NCBI RefSeq assembly: GCF_000184705.1
Contig: NC_014831.1
Location: 682,001 to 746,000, forward strand
Direction of reading: 5' to 3'
Source of the DNA: Thermaerobacter marianensis DSM 12885
Lineage (GTDB): Bacteria; Bacillota; Sulfobacillia; Thermaerobacterales; Thermaerobacteraceae
DNA length: 64,000 nt
Shown: in pieces, positions 42,555 through 51,336 of the stretch
Numbering within the stretch: the first letter of the stretch is position 1
Layout: each line of letters opens with the position of its first letter
Notes under the pieces: model-generated
What the model was told of the DNA's origin: nothing
Databases searched by the model: none
Seen by the model: only the letters and a program-made list of their open reading frames with translations
Made by a program: the position numbers and the translations under genes

Positions 42555-43946
42555 ATGGACCAGCACTGGCGGGGGAACGACCAGCAAGGCCCCCGGCCCG
42601 AAGCCGAGACGCCCCGGGCCGGCGGCAGCGCGCCCCGGCGCCTCAAGCCGCGGCCGCTGGCGGCGCGACCCGTCCGCCTGCGGGCCGCCCGGGCCGGGGG
42701 GCGGCCCACGGGCCCCATCCTTCTGCCGGCCTTGCGGGCGGCGGGCGTCCAGGAGACGGTTCCAGGCGCCGGCCATCGGGGGCCGGCGGACCGGGCGGGT
42801 GACGGCGGCCCGGCGGGTCCTGGCGCCGGCGGTGGCACCGGTGCCGGCGTGGCCGGCGAGACTGGCGCGGTCAACGGGCCCGGTCCCAACCAGAAGGACG
42901 ACATCCGCCAGTCCCTCTGGGTGCGGCGGCCCGACCTCTTCTACGGCAAGCCCAACCGGGGCCACCACTGGGCGGCCTTCGCCGAGCCCCTGGCCCCCGC
43001 CCGAGAGGCGGTCACCGGGCGGGCCGGCGGGACGGCGGCCGGTCCCGGGGCGGTCCGGCCCGCGGCGGGCGACCGCGGTCCGGCGGCAGGGGTGCAGGGG
43101 GATGGCGAAGCCGGCCGTGGAGACGACGATGGGGAAGCTCGCGCTTCCGCCGCACCGGGGGACGACCGGCTGGCCGCCTTGCGCCGGGAAGGGAACCGGC
43201 GGGTTCCCGCCGCCCGCGAGCTGCTGCCGGCCGGGGACCAGGGCGTGCCCGCGGCCGTCGACTACGCCCCGGACCGGCCGGCCGCGGGGCGGGTCGACCG
43301 CCAGGTGGCCGCGCAACTGGCGCGACGGCCCTCGCCGAGCTCCCAGGGACGGCCCATGGCGGCCGGCGGCCGGGCCGATGGGGCCGCCGGTGCGGTCCGC
43401 TGGGAGGCCGCGGCAGAACCCGCGGCGCCGGGAACCGGGCGGGGCGATCCGGCGGCCGACGTGACGGCTCCGGCCGGCCTGAAGCGGCCCGGGACCGGAT
43501 CCGCGGAGGCCCCGTCCGCGGAGACCCCGTCCGGGAGCGCCGGGCCGGCCGGGGCAGGTTCGTCCGACGTGCCGGCGGCCATGGTCCAGGAAGTGGGCGG
43601 CGTGCCGGTGCCCTTGAACCCCACGGCCGCTCTGGAGGTGGCGACCGGCCCCGGCGCGGACCCGGCGGTGCGCGCGAGCCTGGATGCCACCGGGGCGCAG
43701 CGGGTGGAGGCGGCCACGGAGTTGCGCCCCCGGCTGCGGTTGCGGGCGCCCCTGCGCCCGCGGCCGGCGGCGACCGAAGACGACCGCCCCGCGCCGGGCG
43801 TCGACGGCCGGCCGCCGGGCGACCGGTCGACGGATGCCACGGCCCTGACGCGGGGTGCCATCCGGGAGGCCCGGGCGCGCTGGGCCGAACGGGCAGAAGC
43901 CGCCGACGGAAGCGCGGCGCCGGGGGAGGAGGGACCGGCCCGGTAG
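42555..43946 (+). CDS. Long, mostly disordered protein of unknown function
   Basis: 463 aa, dominated by Gly, Ala, Pro and Arg and predicted by eye to be unstructured. Two stretches look like folded or conserved cores: residues about 110-150 (QKDDIRQSLWVRRPDLFYGKPNRGHHWAAF) and about 345-400 (QEVGGVPVPLNPTAALEVATG through LRPRLRLRAPLRPRP). The start ATG has CGGAGGAGCGG at 6-7 bases, and third codon positions are mostly G/C like other genes. The frame therefore seems real, although opposite-strand frames are also open here because of the high GC. No signal peptide or membrane segment. No family recognised. Confidence 0.55.
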   Translation: MDQHWRGNDQQGPRPEAETPRAGGSAPRRLKPRPLAARPVRLRAARAGGRPTGPILLPALRAAGVQETVPGAGHRGPADRAGDGGPAGPGAGGGTGAGVAGETGAVNGPGPNQKDDIRQSLWVRRPDLFYGKPNRGHHWAAFAEPLAPAREAVTGRAGGTAAGPGAVRPAAGDRGPAAGVQGDGEAGRGDDDGEARASAAPGDDRLAALRREGNRRVPAARELLPAGDQGVPAAVDYAPDRPAAGRVDRQVAAQLARRPSPSSQGRPMAAGGRADGAAGAVRWEAAAEPAAPGTGRGDPAADVTAPAGLKRPGTGSAEAPSAETPSGSAGPAGAGSSDVPAAMVQEVGGVPVPLNPTAALEVATGPGADPAVRASLDATGAQRVEAATELRPRLRLRAPLRPRPAATEDDRPAPGVDGRPPGDRSTDATALTRGAIREARARWAERAEAADGSAAPGEEGPAR

Positions 43947-44075
43947 CGAAGCCCGGTAGAGAACCCGACAGAGACATTCCCGGCAGGGAAGCCGGTCACG
44001 ACGTCGGCGGGGCGGCCGGTCGAACGCGGGACGCGGCGGCCACCCCGTGGCCCGGCAGCGAGGTGAGACGGTCCC

Positions 44076-45035
44076 TTGACGGCGGTAGCAGCGGCCGGAT
44101 CGCCGGCCCAGCGCATCCGTGACGCCCTGTGGGGGCTGGCTTGCGGCGAGGCGGTGGGGGTCCGCGCGGCGGGCCCGGCGGCCTTGCGGGCAGGGCCGGT
44201 GGCACGGGAACTGGCCGGCCTGGCCCGGGCCGTCGCGGCGGCGGAGGGGCGGATGGAACCGGGTGGTGACACCCAGGCCGCGGTTGTGCCGGGGGGCGCG
44301 GATCGGGCGAACCCCGCCGCCCGCCTCCGATCCGGCGAAGGCGACGGGGACCGGGCCGAGGCGGCCGGCACCGGGATGCCCCAACCCGATCTGGCCGTGG
44401 CCCTGCGGGCGGTCCTGGCCGGCCTGATCAACCGGCCCGACGACCTGGAATGGCTCATCCAGGACGTCCAGGCCCTGGCCGTTCTGGCGCCGCCTCGTCA
44501 AGGGCCGGTCCCGCCGCCGCCCGCCGCCGCCCTGGCCGCTGCTGCCGCGGTGGCGGCGGCCGTCTCGGCCGCCGTCGAGGGCGGCGACGCCGAATCCGTC
44601 CTGGACCGGGCAGCGGAGGCGGCATCGGTCGCCGTGGACCGGCCGGGCACCGGGCCCGCGTCGTCCGGCGAGGCGGCTGCCGCCGTGGCCCATGCCTTGG
44701 AGACCCTGCGGCTCACCCTGGCCGGCCGCGGCCCGTCGTTGCCGCCCGGCGGGATCGCCGACGTGCTGGCCAGCCGGTGGGAGCCCGAGCCCCGCCCCAG
44801 CCGGGCGGTGCCCTTCGCCCTGGTGCTGGCCGCCGCCGCGGGGGACGCCCGCCGGGCCATCCAGGAGGCCGCCGCCGTCGCCGCCCGGGCGGGCACGGCG
44901 CCGGCCACGGCGGCCGTGGCGGGCGCCGTGGCCGGCGCCCTGTACCCCGGCACGGTTCCTCCGGACTGGGTCGCGGCACTGCGGGACGACCTGGACCTGG
45001 ACGCCCTGGTCCCGGAACTTCTGCGGCTGCGGTAA
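44076..45035 (+). CDS. ADP-ribosylglycohydrolase-like protein lacking metal ligands
   Basis: 319 aa, Ala-rich and helical. The start RIRDALWGLACGEAVG parallels the family GALxGLAxGDALG, MEPGGDTQAAV parallels the usual TDDTQ motif, and GTAPATAAVAGAVAGALYPGTVPPDWVAAL parallels the C-terminal GGDTDTxAAIAGAIAGAxxG...PxxW. The Asp residues that bind the two Mg ions in active DraG-type enzymes are largely missing: GD becomes GE and the DTDT cluster becomes TAPAT. So it is probably catalytically dead, perhaps a binding or regulatory protein. TTG at 44076 has GAGGTGA upstream. It lies 54 bases before a response regulator gene. Confidence 0.6.
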   Translation: MTAVAAAGSPAQRIRDALWGLACGEAVGVRAAGPAALRAGPVARELAGLARAVAAAEGRMEPGGDTQAAVVPGGADRANPAARLRSGEGDGDRAEAAGTGMPQPDLAVALRAVLAGLINRPDDLEWLIQDVQALAVLAPPRQGPVPPPPAAALAAAAAVAAAVSAAVEGGDAESVLDRAAEAASVAVDRPGTGPASSGEAAAAVAHALETLRLTLAGRGPSLPPGGIADVLASRWEPEPRPSRAVPFALVLAAAAGDARRAIQEAAAVAARAGTAPATAAVAGAVAGALYPGTVPPDWVAALRDDLDLDALVPELLRLR

Positions 45036-45089
45036 AGTCCTACTAGGCGAGGGCCTCGGTTCAAACAGGGGCGGGGAGGAGGCGGTGCC

Positions 45090-46070
45090 GTGGGCGAGCG
45101 GATCTTGCTGGTGGACGACGAGGCCGCGCTGGTCAAGGGCTTGCGCCGCAGCCTGGAGCAGGCCGGCTTCGAGGTGGAGGTGGCCACCGACGGCCGCCAG
45201 GCCCTGGAACGGTTCGCCGCGGGCGGCATCGACCTCATCATCCTCGATCTCATGCTGCCGGAGATCGACGGCCTGACGGTGTGCCGGGAGGTGCGCAAGA
45301 CCTCCCAGGTGCCCATCATCATGCTGACGGCCCGGGATGAGGACGTCGACCGCATCGTGGGCCTGGAACTGGGCGCCGACGATTACGTGGTGAAGCCCTT
45401 CAACCCGCGGGAGCTCATCGCCCGCATCCGCGCGGTGCTGCGGCGGGTCAAGCCGGCGGGCGGCGTGGCCGTGGGAGTGCCGGTTCATCCCGGGCGGGGG
45501 GTGGCCGTGGCGGGAGGAACCGGCCAGGGGTCGGGCGGGCCGGCCGGAGCCGGGGCCATCCCGGCCGGGGCGGGGGTGCCCGGCGGCGCCACCGCAGCCG
45601 GGGCGGGAGCCGCGGCAGGGGCGGGTGCCGGGGCGGCAGCCGGTGCCGGCGAGGCCGCCGGCCGTCGTACCGGCCGGCCGGACGACGGGGCGGACGATGC
45701 CGACGCCGAGGTGCTGGTGCGCGGGCCGCTGCGCATCGACCGCGCCCGCTACCGGGTGACCCTGCAGGGCCGGCCGCTGGAGCTCACCCCGCGGGAGTTC
45801 GACCTCCTGGTCGTCCTGGCCCGGCGGCCGGGGCGGGTCTTCACCCGCGAGCAGCTTCTGGAGCAGGTCTGGGGCTACGACTACGCCGGCGACACGCGGA
45901 CCGTGGACGTGGCGGTGCGCCGGCTGCGGGAGCGCCTGGAGCCCGATCCCGCCCATCCCGTGTTCGTCCGCACCAAGTGGGGCGTGGGCTATTATTTTGC
46001 CGAGCCGGAAGACATCGCCCGGCGCTTCGGCGGCGAGCCCGCTCCGGGCAGCGGCGCGGGCATGCCGTAG
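45090..46070 (+). CDS. OmpR/PhoB-family response regulator with long Gly/Ala linker
   Basis: 326 aa. Receiver domain 1-120: RILLVDDEAALVKGL with acidic pocket, phosphoacceptor Asp in LIILDLMLPEIDG, then MLTARDE and the Lys in DDYVVKPFNPREL. About 85 residues of Gly/Ala-rich linker follow (near 45465-45705). The winged-helix DNA-binding domain is at about 215-310 (LRIDRARYRVTLQGRPLELTPREFDLLVVLARRPGRVFTREQLLEQVWG, TVDVAVRRLRERLEPDP). The linker in this class is normally under 20 residues. The start GTG has GGGGAGGAGGCGG. It forms a pair with the kinase at 46159. Confidence 0.93.
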   Translation: MGERILLVDDEAALVKGLRRSLEQAGFEVEVATDGRQALERFAAGGIDLIILDLMLPEIDGLTVCREVRKTSQVPIIMLTARDEDVDRIVGLELGADDYVVKPFNPRELIARIRAVLRRVKPAGGVAVGVPVHPGRGVAVAGGTGQGSGGPAGAGAIPAGAGVPGGATAAGAGAAAGAGAGAAAGAGEAAGRRTGRPDDGADDADAEVLVRGPLRIDRARYRVTLQGRPLELTPREFDLLVVLARRPGRVFTREQLLEQVWGYDYAGDTRTVDVAVRRLRERLEPDPAHPVFVRTKWGVGYYFAEPEDIARRFGGEPAPGSGAGMP

Positions 46071-46158
46071 ACCGGCCGGCACGCCCGGCCCGGCGGGGAA
46101 CGCCGGCGCCCCCCTCCGGGGGGCCGGCACCGAGCGTCGATAGCGGGAGACGGGTACC

Positions 46159-48099
46159 TTGTCCCTGCGCTGGAAGATCATCCTGGCGTTGCTGGCCGTC
46201 ACCCTGACCAGCCTGGCCGTCACCGTCCGGGTGGCCAGCGACACGGCCCGGGGCGTGCTCTTGCGGGACCGCCAGTCGCGGGCCCTGGCGACGGCCGCCT
46301 TCTTTGCCGGCAGCCTGGCAGACCCCGTGGCCCGGGGCGACCGGGAGCGCCTGGCCAACCAGATGGCCGCCCTGCGCCTGCAGGAGCTGGGGCGCCTGCT
46401 GGCCCTGGACGAGGCCGGGTTCGTCCTGGCGGACACGGCCGCCGGGACCGACGCCAGCCTGGTCGGCCACCGGCTCCAGCACGTGGAGATCGTCAGCGCC
46501 CTGGAGGGCGTCCCCCGGGCGGGGGTGCGCCGCCTGCCCGACGGCCGCTACGCCATGTACGCCGCCGCGCCGGTGCGGGGGGCGGGCGACCGCGTGGTGG
46601 GGGCGGTGGTGCTGTCCACCGACGTGACCGACGTCTTCGCCGCCGTGGACCAGATCCGCCGCCGCATGGTCCGCCTGGGCGCCCTGATCGCCCTGGGCGC
46701 GGGCACGGTCGCCTACCTCTTCGGCGCCTATCTGGCCGCCCCGTTGCGGGAGCTGGCACGGGCGGCGGGCCGCATCGCCCGCGGCCGGTTCGACGAGCGG
46801 GTGCCGGCCCGGGGCGGGGACGAGCTGGCCCAGCTGGCGCGGGCCTTCAACGACATGGCCGCCCACCTGGCCCGGATCGACGAGTCGCGGCGCGACTTCA
46901 TCGCCAGCGCCTCCCACGAGCTCAGGACCCCCGTGGCCGCCCTCAAGACCCTGACCGACGCCCTCATCCACGACCCCGACGCCACCCTGGAGGACTACCG
47001 CGAGTTCCTCCGCGACATCGACGACCAGGTGGATCGGCTGGCCCGGCTGACGGCGAGCCTCCTCACCCTGGCGCGGCTCGACCGGGAGAAGGAGACGGTG
47101 GACCTGCGCCCCGTGCCCCTGGCCGAGCTGGTGACCACCGTGGTGGGGTGGCTGGAACCCGAGGCGCGCCGGCTGGGGAACCGCTTCCTTGTGGAGGGGC
47201 GCGGCAACCCCCAGGTGCTGGTCGACCGGACCAAGATGGAGCGCGCCCTGACGAACCTGCTGGAGAACGCGATGAAGTACGGCGGGCCGGGCGTGGTCCG
47301 GGTGATCTTCGGCGAGCAGGCGGGCTTCGACGCCGAGGCGGCGGGCCGGGCGCTGGTGGCGGAGCTGGTTCGCGGGGACGAACCGGCCGCGGGGGCTCCC
47401 GGCGCCCCGGCAGCCCCCGGCGCCCAGGGGGTCCCTGCGGCCCCTGGCGCGCCGGAGGGGCCCGGCGCGCCAGGGGGCCCGGGCCGGGACGTCACAGCCG
47501 GGGCCGGGGAGGGCGGTCCGGGTCCGGACGGCGGGCCCGGTGCCGGCGCGGCGGCGGAAGCGGCGGCTGCGGCCGGTGGACCGGCACCGGGCCAGACGGC
47601 CGAGGAGAGCCCCGTACGGGAGGGCCCGGGCGGACCCCGGACGGAGCCGCGATCCGGGGCGGAGGGAACCGGCCCGGCAGGAGCCGGTCTTCCGGCGGAA
47701 CCCCCGCCGGACGGCGAGCTGGCGGAGCCGCCCGCCGAGCCGGCCTATCGCCTCGTCGGCGACGACGACGCCGTGCGCCGCAGCCCGCGGGTCGCCTGGG
47801 TGTGGGTGTTGGACCGGGGCCCCGGCATCCCCGCGGCGGAACTGCCCCACCTGTTCGAGCGGTTCTACCGGGTCGACCGGGTCCGGGCCCGCGGTGGCGA
47901 CGTCGCCGGGGCGGGCCTGGGGCTCAGTATTGTCCGGGAAATCCTCCGGCTGCACGACGGCGTGGTGGCTGTGGCGAGCCAGGTGGGCAAGGGGAGCATC
48001 TTCGCCCTGTACTGGCCGGTGACCGAGTGGCCGTTATCGGGCGGTGGCGCGGCGGCGGAAGCGCAGCGCCCGGCGGGAGGCGGCGCCGCGGCGGGCTGA
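46159..48099 (+). CDS. Sensor histidine kinase with insert in the ATP-binding domain
   Basis: 646 aa. Membrane segment 1 is at about 8-25, an extracytoplasmic sensor region at about 30-165, membrane segment 2 at about 172-192, then a HAMP domain (APLRELARAAGRIARGRFDERV). The H-box FIASASHELRTPVAALK holds the phosphorylated His, N-box LTNLLENAMKYGG and G boxes VLDRGPGIP and AGLGLSIVREILRLHDG follow. About 125 Gly/Ala/Pro-rich residues are inserted between N-box and G1 (near 47340-47750), with the word GGACGAACC at 47376. The start is TTG at 46159. PhoR/WalK-like layout; signal unknown. Confidence 0.92.
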   Translation: MSLRWKIILALLAVTLTSLAVTVRVASDTARGVLLRDRQSRALATAAFFAGSLADPVARGDRERLANQMAALRLQELGRLLALDEAGFVLADTAAGTDASLVGHRLQHVEIVSALEGVPRAGVRRLPDGRYAMYAAAPVRGAGDRVVGAVVLSTDVTDVFAAVDQIRRRMVRLGALIALGAGTVAYLFGAYLAAPLRELARAAGRIARGRFDERVPARGGDELAQLARAFNDMAAHLARIDESRRDFIASASHELRTPVAALKTLTDALIHDPDATLEDYREFLRDIDDQVDRLARLTASLLTLARLDREKETVDLRPVPLAELVTTVVGWLEPEARRLGNRFLVEGRGNPQVLVDRTKMERALTNLLENAMKYGGPGVVRVIFGEQAGFDAEAAGRALVAELVRGDEPAAGAPGAPAAPGAQGVPAAPGAPEGPGAPGGPGRDVTAGAGEGGPGPDGGPGAGAAAEAAAAAGGPAPGQTAEESPVREGPGGPRTEPRSGAEGTGPAGAGLPAEPPPDGELAEPPAEPAYRLVGDDDAVRRSPRVAWVWVLDRGPGIPAAELPHLFERFYRVDRVRARGGDVAGAGLGLSIVREILRLHDGVVAVASQVGKGSIFALYWPVTEWPLSGGGAAAEAQRPAGGGAAAG

Positions 48100-48371
48100 G
48101 GCCGCGGGGCCGGGGCCGCGGGGGCTGGCGGCCGCCCCGCGGCAGGCCAGGGCCGGCGCCGGGGGGCAACACCACGGGCCGGTGAGGCGGCGGCGGGCGC
48201 CGGCGGCCCAGGGCGGGCCGGCGGGGACCACGCAGCGCGTCCGAGGAGCCGGTCCAGCGGAACGTGTAAAATGAAAGCAATTGCGCGCAATCCACGCCGC
48301 GCGACGCCGACTTTGGGGCCCGCGGCGGACGCCGGGCGACGCCCTTCGGCACCGGCCCCGCGGGCCCGACC
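48100..48371 (+). other. Intergenic region after the kinase gene
   Basis: 272 bases. GCCGCGGGG and CCCCGCGGC (about 48116-48144) form a 9-bp hairpin after the kinase gene, without a T tract. TAAAAT at 48266-48271 is a possible -10 for the phosphoribosyltransferase gene, but no -35 is evident. Confidence 0.45.
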
Positions 48372-48857
48372 GTGGGGGTGGAGGTCATCGGCCAGCCGGT
48401 GAAGAAGTACCTGACGTGGCAGGACGTCGAGCAGCTGGTGGACCGCCTCTTGCAGCAGATCCGCATCGACGAGTTCGACGCGCTGCTGGTCATCACCCGG
48501 GGCGGCATGGTGCCGGCCTGCCTGATCAGCGAGAAGACGGGCATGCGCAACATCCTGGTGGCGGCGGTCATGTTCTACACCGGCGTGGGGGAGACCCTGG
48601 ACCGTCCCACCTTCCTGCAGTTCCCGCCGGACCCGTACCTGAAGGGCAAGCGGGTGCTGGTGGTCGACGACGTATGGGACAGCGGCCGGACGGTGGCGTC
48701 CGTCAAGCACCGCGTGGAAGAGGCCGGCGGCCGGCCCGCAGTGGCCGTCATGCACTACAAACCGCAACGCTCGGTGGTCCCTGGCAAGCCCGACTTCTAT
48801 GCCGAGGAAACCGACGATTGGATCGTCTACCCGTGGGATCCTGAAGCGGAACGGTGA
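48372..48857 (+). CDS. Purine phosphoribosyltransferase-like protein
   Basis: 161 aa type I PRTase fold. It contains KKYLTWQDVEQLVDRLLQQI, FDALLVITRGGMVPACLISEKTGMRNILVAAV, and the PRPP-binding loop RVLVVDDVWDSGRTVASVKHRVEEAGG, ending HYKPQRSVVPGKPDFYAEETDDWIVYPWDPE. This resembles the xanthine/hypoxanthine phosphoribosyltransferases of thermophiles that end in a WIVYPWE-like tail. Base specificity cannot be set from sequence. The start is uncertain: GTG 48372 has no good ribosome site, and GTG 48378 is also possible. Confidence 0.85.
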   Translation: MGVEVIGQPVKKYLTWQDVEQLVDRLLQQIRIDEFDALLVITRGGMVPACLISEKTGMRNILVAAVMFYTGVGETLDRPTFLQFPPDPYLKGKRVLVVDDVWDSGRTVASVKHRVEEAGGRPAVAVMHYKPQRSVVPGKPDFYAEETDDWIVYPWDPEAER

Positions 48858-48869
48858 GATCGCGGCGTT

Positions 48870-48899
48870 TTGCAACCTTTCCGACACTTTGCTGACAAT
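48870..48899 (+). promoter_or_regulatory. Candidate promoter of the GerM lipoprotein gene
   Basis: TTGCAA (48870-48875), an 18-base spacer and GACAAT (48894-48899), 48 bases before the gene start. Both hexamers are imperfect. Confidence 0.45.
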
Positions 48900-48946
48900 G
48901 GTGCGTAACGGGGGCGCGGTACGATGGCGAGGGAGGGGAGGCCATC

Positions 48947-50458
48947 GTGTCCAGCGGCGACTCTTTTTTCCGTGCTTGGCGAAGCCTGTCGCACCGGCGG
49001 CACGCCCTTCCGGTGCCGGCGGCCGGGGTCGCCCCGCCCCTCGCCGCGCCGCCCGGCGGACGGCGCCGCCGGACGAACCCGGCCCGCTCGCCGGCGGCCC
49101 TGGTCGCCGCCCTGCTGCTGCTGGCCCTGGTGCTGGCGGCCTGCGGTGAGGCCGGGGTAACGGGCGGCAGCAACGAGCTGGTCATCGCTCCGGATGGAGC
49201 CGGTGCCCAGGACGGCCTCCCGGCGGCGTCCGCCGACCTCGAGGGGACGCCGGCCATCGTACCGAACCCCGGTGACGAGCGCGTCACCATCACCCTCTTC
49301 TTCGGCTCCCGGTCCGGCCTGCTGGATCCCTGGCCCTGGCGGCGTACCGTCGACCGCCCCCAGCGCACGGCGGACCTGGCCCGGATCGCCGTGGAGAACC
49401 TGCTGGATCCTCCCCCGAACTCGCCCTTCGTGTCCGTTTTGCCCAGGGGGACGCGGATCCTGTCCGTCTCCGTGGACGACAGCCAGCAGACGGCCTACGT
49501 CAACTTTTCCGAGGAGTTCGTCAAGAACCATCCCGGCGGCAGCTACGGCGAGGCCGTGACGATCCACGCCATCGTCCAGACCCTGACGGGCATCCCCGGC
49601 ATCCGCCGCGTGCAGATCCTCGTCGAAGGCAAGCCGGTGGAGACCCTGGCGGGGCACATCGCCATCGACCAGCCCCTGGAGCGGCTGCTCATCGTGCCCG
49701 GTCCGGTGCCCCAGGGCGCCGTGCCGGGGCCGGCCGCGGCGGACGAACCGGCCGGCGCGGCCGGCTCCGGGGCGGCCGGCGCCGAAGGCGGCGCCGGCGG
49801 GGCCGCTTCGTCCGGGTCCGCCGGCGGGGACGCCGGCTGGACGCCCTGGCAGATGGAGAGGGACGACGCGGTGATGAACTTCTTCCAGGGCGAAGTGGAG
49901 CAGGGGCGGATGCAGTGGCTCACGGACCCGGTGGAAGCGGCGCGGTACCTGGCCACCACCTACGGGTTCTACGGCTGGGACGAGTACGTGCTGCTCTACC
50001 GCACCGACCGCGGTGAGGGGTCCGGCCTGGGCGAGGCGCTGGTGCGGGTGCGCCACGGCGACAGCTACTACACCCTGCACATGATCCAGCCCCGGGAGCA
50101 GGGCGACCAGGGCATCTGGGTGATCCACGACATCCGGTCCCGGGCGGTGCAGACGGGCCGCAAGCCGGTGGACCCCGAACTGGTGCAGGGCTGGCAGCAG
50201 GAAGTGGACAACGGCGCCAATCTATGGCGGCTCGACCCGGTGGACACCGTCCGGCGCCAGGGCGGGCTCTATGGGTTCGACCCGTACAGCGACGAGTACA
50301 CCCTGGTGGAGATGGATCTGTCCCGCGGCCAGGCCCTGGTGCGGGTGAAGCACGACGGCCTGGACTACGAGGTGGTCCTGGTCCAGCCGGTGCGCCGGGG
50401 CGAGAAGGGCGTCTGGTGGATCGACACCGTCCGCTTCGGTACGGAGGCGACGTCGTAG
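48947..50458 (+). CDS. GerM-domain lipoprotein with duplicated C-terminal module
   Basis: 503 aa. An Arg-rich leader of about 45 residues precedes a hydrophobic signal ending LVLAAC, so Cys near position 66 should be lipidated. A GerMN domain follows (about 110-240: ITLFFGSRSGLL, RILSVSVDDSQQTAYVNFSEEFVKNHPGG, VQTLTGIPGIRRVQILVEGKPVETLAGH). By family knowledge GerM acts in sporulation and spore germination. After a Gly/Ala insert, residues about 305-503 hold two similar copies of a module with WxxDPVxxxR, YGF, DEYxL, GxALVRV and GxWxIxxIR. The start GTG has GAGGGGAGG upstream. Confidence 0.85.
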   Translation: MSSGDSFFRAWRSLSHRRHALPVPAAGVAPPLAAPPGGRRRRTNPARSPAALVAALLLLALVLAACGEAGVTGGSNELVIAPDGAGAQDGLPAASADLEGTPAIVPNPGDERVTITLFFGSRSGLLDPWPWRRTVDRPQRTADLARIAVENLLDPPPNSPFVSVLPRGTRILSVSVDDSQQTAYVNFSEEFVKNHPGGSYGEAVTIHAIVQTLTGIPGIRRVQILVEGKPVETLAGHIAIDQPLERLLIVPGPVPQGAVPGPAAADEPAGAAGSGAAGAEGGAGGAASSGSAGGDAGWTPWQMERDDAVMNFFQGEVEQGRMQWLTDPVEAARYLATTYGFYGWDEYVLLYRTDRGEGSGLGEALVRVRHGDSYYTLHMIQPREQGDQGIWVIHDIRSRAVQTGRKPVDPELVQGWQQEVDNGANLWRLDPVDTVRRQGGLYGFDPYSDEYTLVEMDLSRGQALVRVKHDGLDYEVVLVQPVRRGEKGVWWIDTVRFGTEATS

Positions 50459-50496
50459 CGGCAGCGGTCCCGCAGCCATGCGACGGGCAAGAAAGC

Positions 50497-50532
50497 GGGC
50501 GGCGTCGGGAGCCCGGGTTCCCGGCGCCGCCC
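50497..50532 (-). terminator. Shared hairpin between the GerM gene and the GlsB-like gene
   Basis: GGGCGGCG (50497-50504) pairs with CGCCGCCC (50525-50532), with an inner CGGGA/TCCCG pairing. On the minus strand it is followed by GCTTTCTTG, so it best serves the minus-strand gene, but it can also stop the converging GerM transcript. Confidence 0.7.
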
Positions 50533-50577
50533 GCGGGTTCTGGCGGGGATCGGACCGGGGCGTCCAACTCGAGCCGC

Positions 50578-50862
50578 TCAGCTCGAGGAGCCCGTCGACT
50601 TGCGCTCTTCCTTGCCGCCGAAGTAGCCGACCAGCCAGGTCAGGACCGCCGACGCCAGGACGGCCGCGATCACGTTGGCGCCGTCCAGGGTCCAGCCCCA
50701 GTTGCCCGGGATCCAGGCCCCCAGGACGCCACCGATGACGCCCGCCACCAGCGAGCCGGGCAGGTTGCCGGGGAACTGGCGGCCGCCGATGGCATAACGG
50801 CCGACGGCCCAACCAAGGATCAGACCGGCGACAATGGCGGCCACCCAACCGAGCACACCCAT
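50578..50862 (-). CDS. GlsB/YeaQ/YmgE-family small membrane protein
   Basis: 94 aa with three hydrophobic segments: GWVAAIVAGLILGWAVGRY, GSLVAGVIGGVLGAWI and ANVIAAVLASAVLTWLVGYF. The glycine pattern GxxxGG...GxxGAxxG is typical of the family, often annotated as transglycosylase-associated and stress-induced, although function is not settled. The start ATG at 50862 has GGAGGGAGG at 7 bases. A GTG 9 bases upstream lies on the ribosome site. A charged tail (GGKEERKSTGSSS) ends the protein. Single gene converging with the GerM gene. Confidence 0.87.
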   Translation of the reverse strand: MGVLGWVAAIVAGLILGWAVGRYAIGGRQFPGNLPGSLVAGVIGGVLGAWIPGNWGWTLDGANVIAAVLASAVLTWLVGYFGGKEERKSTGSSS

Positions 50863-51336
50863 CGTCGCCACCTCCCTCCTCGTGGGTTAGAGTCCAAACA
50901 GGTTTTGACTCCAGCCTTGCGTCCGGGGATGTCCACGGTCGCTCGCCCACCCCAGGCGACGGGAAGGCCGGCCGCCGCCCGGGCGCGGCCCGGGCCGGCC
51001 TCCTGCCACGAACGTATGCCGGTTCGTCAGGAAAGGTCAAAGCCGGGCGGATTCGCATAGCACAGTTCGGCCGAGTTCGCAAATCCGGATCACAAAAAAT
51101 GCATGGCGAAATCTCCTCCGATCTCGCCAAATCGAAGAAATTCAATCTATATCACCGACTTGTCCCGGGTCGCGCGCGGGCTGAGGCGGGTTCGGCAGGA
51201 CCGCCGGGAGGGGAGACAACCCGGCCCAGCGGGGCAGGATTGGGGTGGCCAGCGCAGAATACGTCCAGGCATGGCGAATGTCTGTTCCCCGGACCTTGCG
51301 TCGGATGCCGTACCAATCCGGATGGGAGGGAATGCC
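50863..51336. other. Divergent intergenic region
   Basis: 470 bases between the GlsB-like gene (minus) and the DUF1028 gene (plus). It includes a GC-rich dyad at about 50966-51002 and an AT-rich stretch at 51060-51160 with TGGCGA/TCGCCA around 51105-51130 and TATATC at 51148-51153, probably the plus-strand promoter zone. No coding frame is supported upstream of 51337. Confidence 0.55.

Noticed and set aside
42387-46436. A very long open frame on the minus strand across the LysM to response-regulator region
   Set aside because: It is antisense to several plus-strand genes with clear domains. The translation is a mix of His/Arg/Gly/Pro without family motifs. High GC keeps stop codons rare on the opposite strand.
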